Shown piece by piece: positions 31,992 through 39,896 of a stretch of 64,000 bases of DNA. The translations under genes and the position numbers were made by a program. Below the pieces are notes generated by a model. It saw nothing but the letters and a program-made list of their open reading frames with translations, was not told the DNA's origin and ran no database searches. Where the stretch lies: contig NZ_JAUTBL010000002.1 in the NCBI RefSeq assembly GCF_030819275.1, forward strand, positions 1,986,501-2,050,500, written 5' to 3'. This stretch comes from Agrobacterium larrymoorei (GTDB lineage Bacteria; Pseudomonadota; Alphaproteobacteria; Rhizobiales; Rhizobiaceae). The stretch's first letter is position 1; each line of letters opens with the position of its first letter.

Positions 31992-32966
31992 ATGTCCGTC
32001 CGTCACGCAAAGGTTTTGATCATCGGCTCCGGCCCGGCCGGTTACACGGCCGCCATTTATGCTGCTCGCGCCATGCTAGAGCCTGTGCTGATCGCGGGCA
32101 TGGAACAGGGCGGCCAGTTGATGATCACCACGGATGTGGAAAACTATCCGGGCTACGCCGACCCGATCCAGGGCCCGTTCCTGATGGATCAGATGCTGAA
32201 GCAGGCGCAGCATGTCGGTGCGGAAATCGTCAACGATCTGGTGACCGAGGTCGAGACGACTGTCCGCCCCTTCACGGTCAAGACCGATTCCGGCGCTGTC
32301 TGGACGGCCGACACGCTGATCATTGCCACTGGCGCCAAGGCGAAGTGGCTCGGCATCGAAAGCGAACAGCATTTCCAGGGCTTTGGCGTTTCCGCCTGCG
32401 CCACCTGCGATGGTTTCTTCTATCGCAACAGAGACGTGATCGTGGTTGGCGGCGGCAATTCCGCCGTGGAAGAAGCGCTCTACCTTGCCAACATTGCCAA
32501 GTCGGTCACCGTCGTGCATCGACGTGACAGCTTCCGTTCGGAAAAGATTTTGCAGGAGCGCCTCTTCACCAAGGAGAATGTGAATATCCTGTGGAACACG
32601 GAAGTTGCCGAAATCATCGGCACACCTGCCAAGCCACCCATGCCGCCATCGGTCACCGGCGCGCGCCTGCGCAATACCAAGAGCGGTGAGATCACCGAAA
32701 TGCCGATCCACGGCGTCTTCGTGGCGATTGGCCACGCGCCAGCGGTCGAACTCTTCAAGGACAAGCTGAAGCTGAAGCCGAACGGCTACATGTGGACCGC
32801 GCCGGATTCGACGGCAACGGATGTCGAAGGCATTTTCGCCGCTGGCGACGTCACCGACGATACCTATCGTCAGGCTATCACCGCGGCCGGAATGGGCTGC
32901 ATGGCGGCTCTGGAAGCCGAACGTTATCTCGCGGCACAAGCGCCGCTGGCTGTTGCAGCCGAATAA
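31992..32966 (+). CDS. trxB: Thioredoxin-disulfide reductase
   Basis: FAD/NADPH flavoenzyme of 324 residues that reduces thioredoxin. Features: FAD loop IIGSGPAGYTAAIYAARA at the start, redox pair in CATCDGFFYR (about residue 136), NADPH loop VVGGGNSAVEEALYL and the C-terminal FAD motif GIFAAGDVTDD. Start ATG 31992. The vtlR-like gene follows after 18 nt, so they are likely cotranscribed, as in other rhizobia where LsrB/VtlR sits beside trxB. Confidence 0.97.
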   Translation: MSVRHAKVLIIGSGPAGYTAAIYAARAMLEPVLIAGMEQGGQLMITTDVENYPGYADPIQGPFLMDQMLKQAQHVGAEIVNDLVTEVETTVRPFTVKTDSGAVWTADTLIIATGAKAKWLGIESEQHFQGFGVSACATCDGFFYRNRDVIVVGGGNSAVEEALYLANIAKSVTVVHRRDSFRSEKILQERLFTKENVNILWNTEVAEIIGTPAKPPMPPSVTGARLRNTKSGEITEMPIHGVFVAIGHAPAVELFKDKLKLKPNGYMWTAPDSTATDVEGIFAAGDVTDDTYRQAITAAGMGCMAALEAERYLAAQAPLAVAAE

Positions 32967-32984
32967 AGAAGGGCACCAAACCGC

Positions 32985-33887
32985 ATGCCTATGCCATTGG
33001 ACTGGGACAAACTGCGCATATTTCATGCGGCTGCCGAAGCTGGATCCTTCACCCATGCGGCGGATAAGCTGCATCTGTCCCAGTCCGCCATCAGCCGCCA
33101 GGTCAGCGCGCTGGAGCAGGATGTCGGGGTCAAGCTGTTCCACCGCCACGCGCGCGGCCTGATCCTCACCGAACAGGGCGAGTTGCTCTATAGAACCGCG
33201 CATGACGTGCTGCTGAAGCTCGAAACCGTCAAGATGCAGCTGACGGAGACGACCGAAAAGCCAAGCGGCAAACTGCGCGTCACCACCACGGTCGGCCTCG
33301 GCCAGGGCTGGCTGACGGACAAGGTACAGGAGTTTCTCCAGCTCTATCCGGAAATGTCGATCCAGCTCATCCTCGACAATGAGGAGCTCGACGTGAACAT
33401 GCGCCACGCGGATTGCGCCATTCGTCTGCGCCAGCCGCAGCAGTCCGACCTCATTCAGCGCAAACTCTTCACCGTGCATATGCACGTCTATGCCGCCCCC
33501 TCCTATATCAACCGGTATGGAGAGCCGCAGTCGATCGAGGATCTCGACAACCACAAGATCATCTCCTTTGGCGAGCCCGCGCCTAATTATCTGCTGGACG
33601 TCAACTGGCTGGAAAATGCAGGGCGCTCATCTGACAACACGCGGCTTGCCCACCTGCAAATCAACAGCCAGACCTCAATCAAACGCGCCTGCCTTCTCGG
33701 AATCGGCATTGCCTGCCTTCCCGACTATATCGTGGGACGAGATCCAGGCCTTATCCAGCTGTCGCTTCCGGCCGACATCCCATCCTTCGATACCTATTTT
33801 TGCTATCCGGATGAGATGAAGAACGCCGCCAAGCTGAAAGCCTTCCGCGATTTCATCGTGGCCAAGGCTCGAAACTGGAATTTCTGA
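32985..33887 (+). CDS. vtlR: LysR-family regulator VtlR/LsrB
   Basis: Protein of 300 residues with an N-terminal winged helix (GSFTHAADKLHLSQSAISRQ) and a long substrate-binding domain. The position between trxB and a pair of AbcR-type sRNAs identifies it as VtlR (Agrobacterium, Brucella) or LsrB (Sinorhizobium), a regulator needed for host interaction and oxidative-stress response that activates an abcR gene in Brucella. The C-terminus YPDEMKNAAKLKAFRDFIV is typical for this group. The start is ATG 32985; ATG 32991 is an alternative. The symbol rests on context and similarity from memory. Confidence 0.82.
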   Translation: MPMPLDWDKLRIFHAAAEAGSFTHAADKLHLSQSAISRQVSALEQDVGVKLFHRHARGLILTEQGELLYRTAHDVLLKLETVKMQLTETTEKPSGKLRVTTTVGLGQGWLTDKVQEFLQLYPEMSIQLILDNEELDVNMRHADCAIRLRQPQQSDLIQRKLFTVHMHVYAAPSYINRYGEPQSIEDLDNHKIISFGEPAPNYLLDVNWLENAGRSSDNTRLAHLQINSQTSIKRACLLGIGIACLPDYIVGRDPGLIQLSLPADIPSFDTYFCYPDEMKNAAKLKAFRDFIVAKARNWNF

Positions 33888-34080
33888 TACTTCGATAAGC
33901 GCTCAAAAACGAACCACTACAAAGAGATAGGCGGCATCGCCGTGCCGAACATCACTTGAATTCGATGCCAGCCTTGCGAAGGAAATGTGACAGCGAGCGC
34001 GAGTGATGCACAGGGCGCATGCCTGTCCTGCACAAAAAAGAGTTGAAGCCTGCCCATAAAAACATCATATCGCACACAGC

Positions 34081-34196
34081 TGATGCACACGGCGGCTTTT
34101 CCTCCCAGTTCCGCCGCATCAGCTGTTCCCCTCTGGAGGTTTTTTGACCTTCACAATTACAAGGGCCCTGGAGCAATCCGGCGGCCCTCTTTTTTT
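34081..34196 (+). ncRNA. abcR1: AbcR (alpha-r15) small RNA, first copy
   Basis: About 116 nt. The first hairpin pairs TGATGC...GGCGG (34081-34095) with CCGCC GCATCA and exposes a loop with CCTCCC (34101-34106), an anti-Shine-Dalgarno sequence. Then comes the family's conserved CTGTTCCCCTCTGGAGG segment (34123-34139), and a terminator in which AGGGCC pairs with GGCCCT before a 7-T run ending at 34196. AbcR RNAs act with Hfq to silence ABC-transporter mRNAs. The 5' end is estimated from the hairpin. Which copy equals abcR1 or abcR2 is not certain. Confidence 0.85.
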
Positions 34197-34278
34197 ACCC
34201 GCAATAATTTTCTGAACTGGATGCGTTATTGAGGGAAATTGCCCTTGTTTCCGGCGTCTTTCAGCCCCATATCATATT

Positions 34279-34376
34279 CAGCACCCGACGCTTTCCAGTT
34301 GTTTGGTGCTGTTCCCCTCTGGAGGTTTTTACCTTCAAAACTGTCGGCCGCGGAGAAATCCAGCGGCCTTTTTTTT
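34279..34376 (+). ncRNA. abcR2: AbcR (alpha-r15) small RNA, second copy
   Basis: About 98 nt. The first hairpin is AGCACC (34280-34285) with GGTGCT (34304-34309); its loop lacks the CCTCCC of copy 1. The CTGTTCCCCTCTGGAGG segment is repeated exactly at 34308-34324. The terminator stem GGCCGC/GCGGCC is followed by eight Ts ending at 34376. It lies 83 nt after the end of copy 1, so each copy probably has its own promoter. The 5' end is estimated. Confidence 0.82.
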
Positions 34377-34401
34377 GAGATAAATTTTCCTCGCTTTCTT
34401 G

Positions 34402-34421
34402 ATATCGAAAATTCTCGATAT
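34402..34421. promoter_or_regulatory. Inverted repeat upstream of arsR-OYE operon, candidate ArsR operator
   Basis: ATATCGA (34402-34408), 6-nt spacer, TCGATAT (34415-34421): a perfect 7-bp inverted repeat 33 bp before the ArsR start codon and 25 bp after the sRNA terminator. Its size and place suit binding by an ArsR dimer. Confidence 0.6.
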
Positions 34422-34454
34422 AAATATCCTGATGTTTAGATATGCAGGAACGAG

Positions 34455-34745
34455 ATGAACCCCGAAGACGCATTGAAAGCGATCGCCCATCCGGTGCGGT
34501 TGAAGTTTCTCAGCTGGCTGAAAGCGCCGGAGAACCACTTCAACCAGGCGCACCCGTTCAGCATGGGCGTATGCGCACATCAATTCGAGATCAGCGGTCT
34601 CTCGCAGTCCACCGTCTCTTCGCATCTTGCAGCCCTGCAAGCGGCCGGTCTCGTGCGCTCGCGCAAGGTCGGCCAGTGGAATTTCTATGAACGCGACGAA
34701 GAAAACATCGCCAAATTTCTAGCCTATCTGAACGAAACCCTTTGA
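34455..34745 (+). CDS. ArsR-family regulator next to an ene-reductase
   Basis: Winged helix-turn-helix protein of 96 residues: ALKAIAHPVRLKFLSWLKAP at the start, recognition helix SQSTVSSHLAALQAAGLVRS and a C-terminal helix. Only one Cys (in GVCAHQ) is near the usual metal-binding helix, so it is probably not a classical arsenic sensor and may respond to reactive electrophiles. It precedes an Old Yellow Enzyme gene by 49 nt, comparable to NemR-NemA of E. coli though NemR is a TetR protein. Probably autoregulated through the palindrome at 34402-34421. Confidence 0.9.
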   Translation: MNPEDALKAIAHPVRLKFLSWLKAPENHFNQAHPFSMGVCAHQFEISGLSQSTVSSHLAALQAAGLVRSRKVGQWNFYERDEENIAKFLAYLNETL

Positions 34746-34794
34746 CGCATTGGCGCAAACGCTGCGCTCCCTATCAACAGGAAGAGAAAGCACC

Positions 34795-35907
34795 ATGACC
34801 AAACTGTTCGAACCCGCACAGGCTGGCGATATAGCCCTCGCAAACCGCATCGTTATGGCGCCGCTTACCCGCAATCGGTCTCCGGGTGCGATCCCGAACA
34901 ATCTCAACGCCACCTATTACGAGCAGCGCGCAACCGCGGGCCTGATCGTAACCGAAGGCACGCCTGTCTCGCAGCAAGGTCAGGGCTATGCGGATGTGCC
35001 CGGTCTTTACAAGCAGGAAGCCATTGAAGGGTGGCAGAAGGTCACCGATGGCGTTCACAAGGCCGGTGGCAAGATCGTCGCGCAGATCTGGCACGTCGGA
35101 CGCATCTCGCATACATCGCTGCAGCCGCATGGCGGCCAGCCCGTTGCGCCGTCTGCCATTAAGGCGAAGTCGAAGACCTATATCATCAATGATGACGGCA
35201 CCGGTGCATTTGCCGAAACGTCCGAACCCCGTGAACTTGGCACCGCTGAAATTCCCGTCATTCTGGAAGACTTCCGCAAGGGCGCACGTGCCGCCATCGA
35301 GGCAGGCTTCGATGGCGTCGAAATCCACGCCGCCAATGGTTATCTGATCGACCAGTTCCTGAAATCCGGTACCAATCACCGCACCGATAATTATGGTGGC
35401 TCGATCGAGAACCGCGCACGCTTCCTGCTGGAAGTGGTGGACATCGTTGCGAAAGAAATCGGTGCCGGTCGTACCGGTATCCGCCTGTCTCCCGTCACAC
35501 CGGCCAATGACATTGTTGAGACCGATCCCCAGCCGCTTTTCAACTACGTGGTGAAAGAGCTTGGGAGCCGCGGCCTTGCCTTCATCCACGTCATCGAAGG
35601 CGCAACGGGCGGCCCGCGTGATTTCAAGCAGGGCGACAAGCCTTTCGACTACGCCGCCCTGAAAGCTGCCTACACGCAAGCCGGCGGCAAGGGACTCTGG
35701 ATTGCCAATAATGGCTATGACCGCGCATCCGCCATCGAAGCGGTAGAGAGCGGCAAGGCCGACGCCATCGCCTTCGGCAAGGCCTTCATCGCCAATCCGG
35801 ATCTCGTCCAGCGCCTGAAGGACAACGCGCCGCTGAACGAACCGAACCAGCAGACCTTCTACGGCGGCGGGGCTGAAGGCTATACCGACTATCCGGCACT
35901 TGCCTGA
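34795..35907 (+). CDS. nemA: Alkene reductase of the Old Yellow Enzyme family
   Basis: FMN-dependent NADPH enzyme of 370 residues that reduces activated C=C bonds, nitro compounds and nitrate esters. Family features: NRIVMAPLTRNRSPGAIPN near the start, the substrate-binding motif HAANGYLIDQFLKSGTNHR (about residues 180-198), NYGGSIENRARF and the FMN phosphate site near the C-terminus (ADAIAFGKAFIANPDLVQRL). The start is ATG 34795 with GGAAGAG upstream. It is coexpressed with the upstream ArsR gene by position. The symbol is by family; the substrate is unknown. Confidence 0.92.
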   Translation: MTKLFEPAQAGDIALANRIVMAPLTRNRSPGAIPNNLNATYYEQRATAGLIVTEGTPVSQQGQGYADVPGLYKQEAIEGWQKVTDGVHKAGGKIVAQIWHVGRISHTSLQPHGGQPVAPSAIKAKSKTYIINDDGTGAFAETSEPRELGTAEIPVILEDFRKGARAAIEAGFDGVEIHAANGYLIDQFLKSGTNHRTDNYGGSIENRARFLLEVVDIVAKEIGAGRTGIRLSPVTPANDIVETDPQPLFNYVVKELGSRGLAFIHVIEGATGGPRDFKQGDKPFDYAALKAAYTQAGGKGLWIANNGYDRASAIEAVESGKADAIAFGKAFIANPDLVQRLKDNAPLNEPNQQTFYGGGAEGYTDYPALA

Positions 35908-35916
35908 TTTGGAACG

Positions 35917-36019
35917 AAAGCATGTCGCGCAAAAGTGTGCAGCGGTTTTGGGACAACGACATGCGATAAAACAGAGACCTAAAGCGCACGAGCGGATCTG
36001 AAAGATCGCGAGACGCTTT
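35917..36019 (+). repeat. RIME1-like intergenic repeat, copy 1
   Basis: About 103 bp with two palindromes: GCATGTCG...CGACATGC and AAAGCG...CGCTTT. It matches the RIME1 mosaic element of Rhizobiaceae (GCGCAAAAGTGTGCAGCGG, GACAACGACATGCG, CTGAAAGATCGCGA). It is about 80% alike to copy 2 at 38109-38213 and in the same orientation. Confidence 0.8.
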
Positions 36020-36021
36020 GG

Positions 36022-36052
36022 ACGCCGCGCACCTCAGATAGGTGCGCGGCGT
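36022..36052. terminator. 13-bp hairpin across the stop codon of the epimerase gene
   Basis: ACGCCGCGCACCT (36022-36034), 5-nt loop, AGGTGCGCGGCGT (36040-36052). The stop codon TGA (36034-36036, minus strand) sits in the hairpin. There is no T run, so it may protect the transcript end rather than terminate. Confidence 0.5.
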
Positions 36053-37059
36053 TCTTCGCATGCCATCACGTCTCCTAAACGGACCGAACGTGGCTCAAGA
36101 CAATCCAAATCCTTGAGTGTCGCGAAAACCGCCTCATCGATCGGCGTCCGCGGCTCCTCGCCTAGAAAATCTACCAGCTTCTCATTGCTCATCCGCACTT
36201 CTGTCTGCCAAAGATAACGCATCTCCAGAAGCTCCTTGAAGACCGGCACGAAGGGCGAGCCGAGCCGAAACAGCCACCATGGAACGCGCCTCATTTTAAC
36301 GTGGCGTCCGACCACGCGCTCGATGGCGGCGGGCAGATGGCGCCCATTTGCATCCCAGAAACCCTCCATTTGAAAGACGGCGAAGGTCGGCAGGTCATCG
36401 GCGCGCTCAAGCAACCGCATCATCGTTTCCGCGACATCCGGAAGATAAGCCCACTGATGACCAATGCCAGGACGTCCTGGATTAGAGATGCTACGCACAG
36501 GTTTTCCGGGCTGTACGAGGCCCTGGCTGAACCAATTGTTGCGCGCTTTCGGTCCAAAGAAATCTCCGGCGCGAACGATCAGCACCGGCACACCGCGGAT
36601 GGAGGCAGCGCGCAGCCGATTTTCCATCTCGACACGAATCTTCCCTTTGCGCGTCCTCGGTCTCTGCGGGCTGTCCTCCGTCAGCAAAGGAAACGCATCG
36701 GGGCCGAAATTATACACTGTGCCTGGCAGCAATAGGCGCGCACCGGCGGTTTCCGCAGCGGCGATGGAATTATCGAGCATCGGCAGAACCAGCGTTTCCC
36801 AGTTTCGATAGCCGGGCGGGTTGACCGCATGGACGATAAGCGAGACGCCTTTCTCATCCCCCAGCACGTCCTCCGCCATCATCGCGTCGCCGACGCACCA
36901 CTCCATCATCGGATGGTGGGAAGCTGGCCTCTCGCCTCTCACCAGGGCCCGTACCTTCCAGCCCCGTGCGAGCAGAGCCTCGGTGATGTGCCCGCCTATG
37001 CCGCCACGGGCACCGAGAACCAGTGCTGTTTGCTGCGCATCCTGTTTGACGTCGACCAT
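36034..37059 (-). CDS. NAD-dependent epimerase/dehydratase family protein
   Basis: Rossmann-fold protein of 341 residues with the cofactor loop ALVLGARGGIGGHI (about residues 12-25), followed by an extended-SDR-like body (LLLPGTVYNFGPDAF, RAGDFFGP). The Tyr-x3-Lys pair of true SDR enzymes is not obvious, so it may be an atypical member. The start ATG 37059 is used rather than the TTG at 37071 because GGAG lies between them. It is divergent from a LysR gene, with two direct TACAAAATTA-type repeats in the gap, and is probably its target. The substrate is unknown. Confidence 0.85.
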   Translation of the reverse strand: MVDVKQDAQQTALVLGARGGIGGHITEALLARGWKVRALVRGERPASHHPMMEWCVGDAMMAEDVLGDEKGVSLIVHAVNPPGYRNWETLVLPMLDNSIAAAETAGARLLLPGTVYNFGPDAFPLLTEDSPQRPRTRKGKIRVEMENRLRAASIRGVPVLIVRAGDFFGPKARNNWFSQGLVQPGKPVRSISNPGRPGIGHQWAYLPDVAETMMRLLERADDLPTFAVFQMEGFWDANGRHLPAAIERVVGRHVKMRRVPWWLFRLGSPFVPVFKELLEMRYLWQTEVRMSNEKLVDFLGEEPRTPIDEAVFATLKDLDCLEPRSVRLGDVMACEERRAPI

Positions 37060-37117
37060 GATGAACTCCAATCCTTTTTAAGCAATCATTCTTGGACTGG
37101 AGCATGAAGGAAAAGGC

Positions 37118-37135
37118 CGCTATACAAAATTAGCG
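37118..37135. promoter_or_regulatory. Inverted repeat between epimerase and LysR genes
   Basis: CGCTA-TACAAAAT-TAGCG (37118-37135) is an interrupted palindrome. A second partial copy, CATACAAAAATTA, begins 16 bp downstream, near the LysR start at 37164. Spaced T/A-rich sites in a divergent promoter are typical of LysR operators. Confidence 0.55.
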
Positions 37136-37163
37136 AAACACGTTTAACCGCCATACAAAAATT

Positions 37164-38108
37164 ATGATCATCGATCGCGAAATCAGTTGGGATTACTACC
37201 GCACCTTCCTCAGCGTGCTGCGCGACGGTTCGCTGTCTGCCGCGGCAAGAGAGCTTGGCATCACGCAGCCAACCGTCGGCCGCCATATTGGAGCCCTCGA
37301 AGAAGCAATCGGCTACCAGCTCTTCATCCGCTCGCCTCACGGCCTTGTTCCAACCGATGCCGCGATTGCCCTGAAGCCCTATGCGGAAAATCTATCCGCC
37401 ACCGCAGCGGCGCTTGTACGTGCCGCCTCCGGTGAAGTCGGCAAGATCGAAGGTGCCGTGCGCATCAGCGCCTCGGATGTGATTGGAGTGGAGGTCCTGC
37501 CACCCATCATCGCCGCCATGCAGGACACCTATCCAAAGCTCGAGATTGAGCTTTCACTCTCCGACACCATCGAGGATCTGCTGCGGCGGGAGGCGGACAT
37601 CGCCATTCGCATGACCGAGCCGGTCCAGGATGCGATCGTCATGCGCTATGTGGGCAATTTTCGCATCGGCTTTCACGCGACGAGCGGTTACCTGCAGAAA
37701 ATGGGAACGCCGGTGAAGAAAGAAGATCTGGAGGGGCATCGCCTCATCGGCTTTGATCGCAAGACGCCCTTTATCAGAGCAATCCTCCAAAATATGAAGA
37801 AAGAAAATCCGGCAATCCCCGACGCCGATCAAATTCCTTTCGCCACGCGGGCCGATAGCAATCTGGCGCAACTTGCGCTGGTACGCGCCGGTACGGGGAT
37901 CGGCATGTGCCAGATCGGACTGGCAAAACGCGATGAGACGCTAAAGCACATCCTGCCGGAATTCGAAGTGGCACTCCACACCTGGGTTGCCATGCACGAA
38001 AATCTTCGAACCTCGCCACGCTGCCGTGCGGTCTTCACTGCGTTGGTGGATGGGCTGAAAGCACATCTGAAAGCAACTGATCCCGAAGCGCCATCATCCA
38101 AGCGCTAA
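37164..38108 (+). CDS. LysR-family transcriptional regulator
   Basis: Protein of 314 residues: helix-turn-helix GSLSAAARELGITQPTVGRH (about residues 21-40) and a LysR substrate-binding domain (VRISASDVIGVEVLPPIIAA). The GxVRISAS start of the effector domain puts it in the large group that controls divergent oxidoreductase genes. Here the divergent gene is the epimerase-family protein. The ATG 37164 start is close to the candidate operator. A RIME1-like repeat begins at the stop codon. Confidence 0.93.
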   Translation: MIIDREISWDYYRTFLSVLRDGSLSAAARELGITQPTVGRHIGALEEAIGYQLFIRSPHGLVPTDAAIALKPYAENLSATAAALVRAASGEVGKIEGAVRISASDVIGVEVLPPIIAAMQDTYPKLEIELSLSDTIEDLLRREADIAIRMTEPVQDAIVMRYVGNFRIGFHATSGYLQKMGTPVKKEDLEGHRLIGFDRKTPFIRAILQNMKKENPAIPDADQIPFATRADSNLAQLALVRAGTGIGMCQIGLAKRDETLKHILPEFEVALHTWVAMHENLRTSPRCRAVFTALVDGLKAHLKATDPEAPSSKR

Positions 38109-38213
38109 GGCATGGTCCGCACAAAAGTGGTCACCGGTTTTGCGATAACGACATGCGACAAAACAAGGGCTTGAAGCGTATGGAGCGAATCTGAAAGATC
38201 GCGACACGCTTTA
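38109..38213 (+). repeat. RIME1-like intergenic repeat, copy 2
   Basis: About 105 bp starting directly after the LysR stop. It shares GGTTTTG, ATAACGACATGCGA, AATCTGAAAGATCGCGA and the CGCTTT end with copy 1 at 35917-36019. Same orientation as copy 1, so the two are direct repeats 2.2 kb apart. Confidence 0.78.
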
Positions 38214-38228
38214 AGTCCCCGAGAGAAG

Positions 38229-38501
38229 TCAACCTGGGGTGCCAGCCTGTCGTTGGGCATAGGTATCGACGACCTCAGCTTCCGGCCTGTCGCCGCCCTG
38301 ACTGAACTCTTCGTGCCAGCGTCCACGTTCGTCCTGATAGCTGATTTCCTCATCCTCGCCGCCAACCTGCTGTTCGGCAGCGGCGATCTTCGCGGCCTGG
38401 ACGGCGTCGGAGTGCGTGGGGAAGGCTTCGGAATAGGCACCGTTCATTCGGTACGCCCAGCCGCCATCGTGCTCGACAATTTCATAACACACCTTGGTCA
38501 T
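38229..38501 (-). CDS. DUF2188-like small protein
   Basis: Acidic soluble protein of 90 residues. The first part, CYEIVEHDGGWAYRMNGAYS followed by a Ser/Thr-His and an alanine-rich helix, resembles DUF2188 proteins. The ATG 38501 is chosen because AGGAGG lies 8 nt upstream; the earlier ATG at 38507 is only 2 nt from it. Many proteins of this kind are induced by general stress in rhizobia, but that is family inference. It stands alone. Confidence 0.8.
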   Translation of the reverse strand: MTKVCYEIVEHDGGWAYRMNGAYSEAFPTHSDAVQAAKIAAAEQQVGGEDEEISYQDERGRWHEEFSQGGDRPEAEVVDTYAQRQAGTPG

Positions 38502-38774
38502 GCGCATGTCCTCCTGTTATGCTTGGAGAAGATTGACAACCAATACCGCAAACAGGCATTTCAGGACTGAGATCGCGGTTTCGTTATCATGTCCTCGCGC
38601 TCACTATCCTACCAAATGGCCAAGAGTGCAAACCCGCCTCTCGACCTGTCACTGAAAAGATCATCGGCTCAAAGTATTTTCGCCCGTTCATAGTTAGGCG
38701 TGAAATGTGAGAAACCGAAAGTTGCAGCAACGGAGCCGGTATTCAACGGAACGGCTCTGAGACCTGGAGGGAAG

Positions 38775-39887
38775 ATGTCCGTCGCCACCACTTTGAAGCA
38801 GGAGCGCATGCTGCTGCTGGCCGTTCCAGTCGCGATTGTCGCCTATCTGGCAGAGCACAGTGTTCTGGAAGCGAGCAAGGCGCTGTCCTTCGTCGTCGCG
38901 GCGGCGCTGATTGCCGTGATCGTTGCGGTCTCCATGCGAGTTGCCCATCATGCGGAAATCCTCGCTGCCAAGGTGGGAGACCCCTACGGCACGATGATCC
39001 TGACGCTATCTGCTGTCGCGGTCGAAGTGCTGATCCTCGCCATCATCATGAGCGAGTCGAGTTCCCCTACCCTGGTCCGCGATACGATCTACTCGGCGGT
39101 GATGATCGACATCAACGGCATCCTTGGTCTGGCCGCCCTCCTCGGAGGCCTGCGCCACGGCGAGCAGCCCTATAATGACGATTCCGGCCGTACCTATGGC
39201 GTGATGATCCTCACCGCCATGGGTATTTCCATGATCGTGCCGGAATTCGTGCCGGAAGCGAAATGGCATCTCTACTCTGCCTTCACCATCGTTGCGATGA
39301 TCGCGCTCTACGGCCTCTTCCTGAAAATGCAGGTCGGTCCGCACAGCTATTTCTTCAGCTACAGCTATCCGCGCGCAGACCGCAAAAAGGCTGCTCCGGA
39401 AGGTGATGCGCACGGCCATGAGGAGGAGGACGGTTCGGCGGCCTATTCCATCGGCACCATTCTCGTCGGCGTTGTGCTGATCGGCGTTCTGGCGGAATTC
39501 ATGGCCGCCTTCCTCACCCATGGACTGGAAGGAAGCGGCGCGCCGGAAGGCCTGATGGCTGTCGTCGTTGCGACTATTTCGGCAGCACCGGAAATCCTCA
39601 CCGCAATGCGCGCCGCCTTGCGCAACCGCATGCAGCCCGTCGTCAATATTGCCATGGGCGCCTCGCTCTCGACAGTCATCCTCACCGTTCCGGTCATGGA
39701 AGCAATTGCGCTCTATTCCGGCCAACCCTTCATCATGGCGATGACGCCGGTACAGACCGTCATGGTCTTCATCACTCTCATTGTCGCAGCCATCAACCTC
39801 AATGACGGCGAGACCAATGCCATCGAAGGCATGACGCACCTGATCCTCTTCGCCACCTTCATCATGTTGCTGTTTCTTGGCCTGTGA
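38775..39887 (+). CDS. chaA: Ca2+/H+ (Na+/H+) antiporter of the ChaA type
   Basis: Inner-membrane cation/proton exchanger of 370 residues with about eleven hydrophobic segments. The CaCA family repeats are visible: LTLSAVAVEVLILAIIMSE in the first half and VATISAAPEILTAMRAALR with NIAMGASLSTVILTVP in the second, each carrying the acidic ion-binding residue. A His/Glu-rich loop (HGHEEED) lies between the halves, as in ChaA-like proteins. The start ATG 38775 has GGAGGGA upstream; the frame open to 38700 lacks one. An acetyltransferase gene follows after 9 nt. Confidence 0.9.
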   Translation: MSVATTLKQERMLLLAVPVAIVAYLAEHSVLEASKALSFVVAAALIAVIVAVSMRVAHHAEILAAKVGDPYGTMILTLSAVAVEVLILAIIMSESSSPTLVRDTIYSAVMIDINGILGLAALLGGLRHGEQPYNDDSGRTYGVMILTAMGISMIVPEFVPEAKWHLYSAFTIVAMIALYGLFLKMQVGPHSYFFSYSYPRADRKKAAPEGDAHGHEEEDGSAAYSIGTILVGVVLIGVLAEFMAAFLTHGLEGSGAPEGLMAVVVATISAAPEILTAMRAALRNRMQPVVNIAMGASLSTVILTVPVMEAIALYSGQPFIMAMTPVQTVMVFITLIVAAINLNDGETNAIEGMTHLILFATFIMLLFLGL

Positions 39888-39896
39888 GGATGTGCG

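Noticed and set aside
32076..33554. 492-codon open frame on the minus strand
   Set aside because: Covers trxB and vtlR in antisense; both are clear genes.
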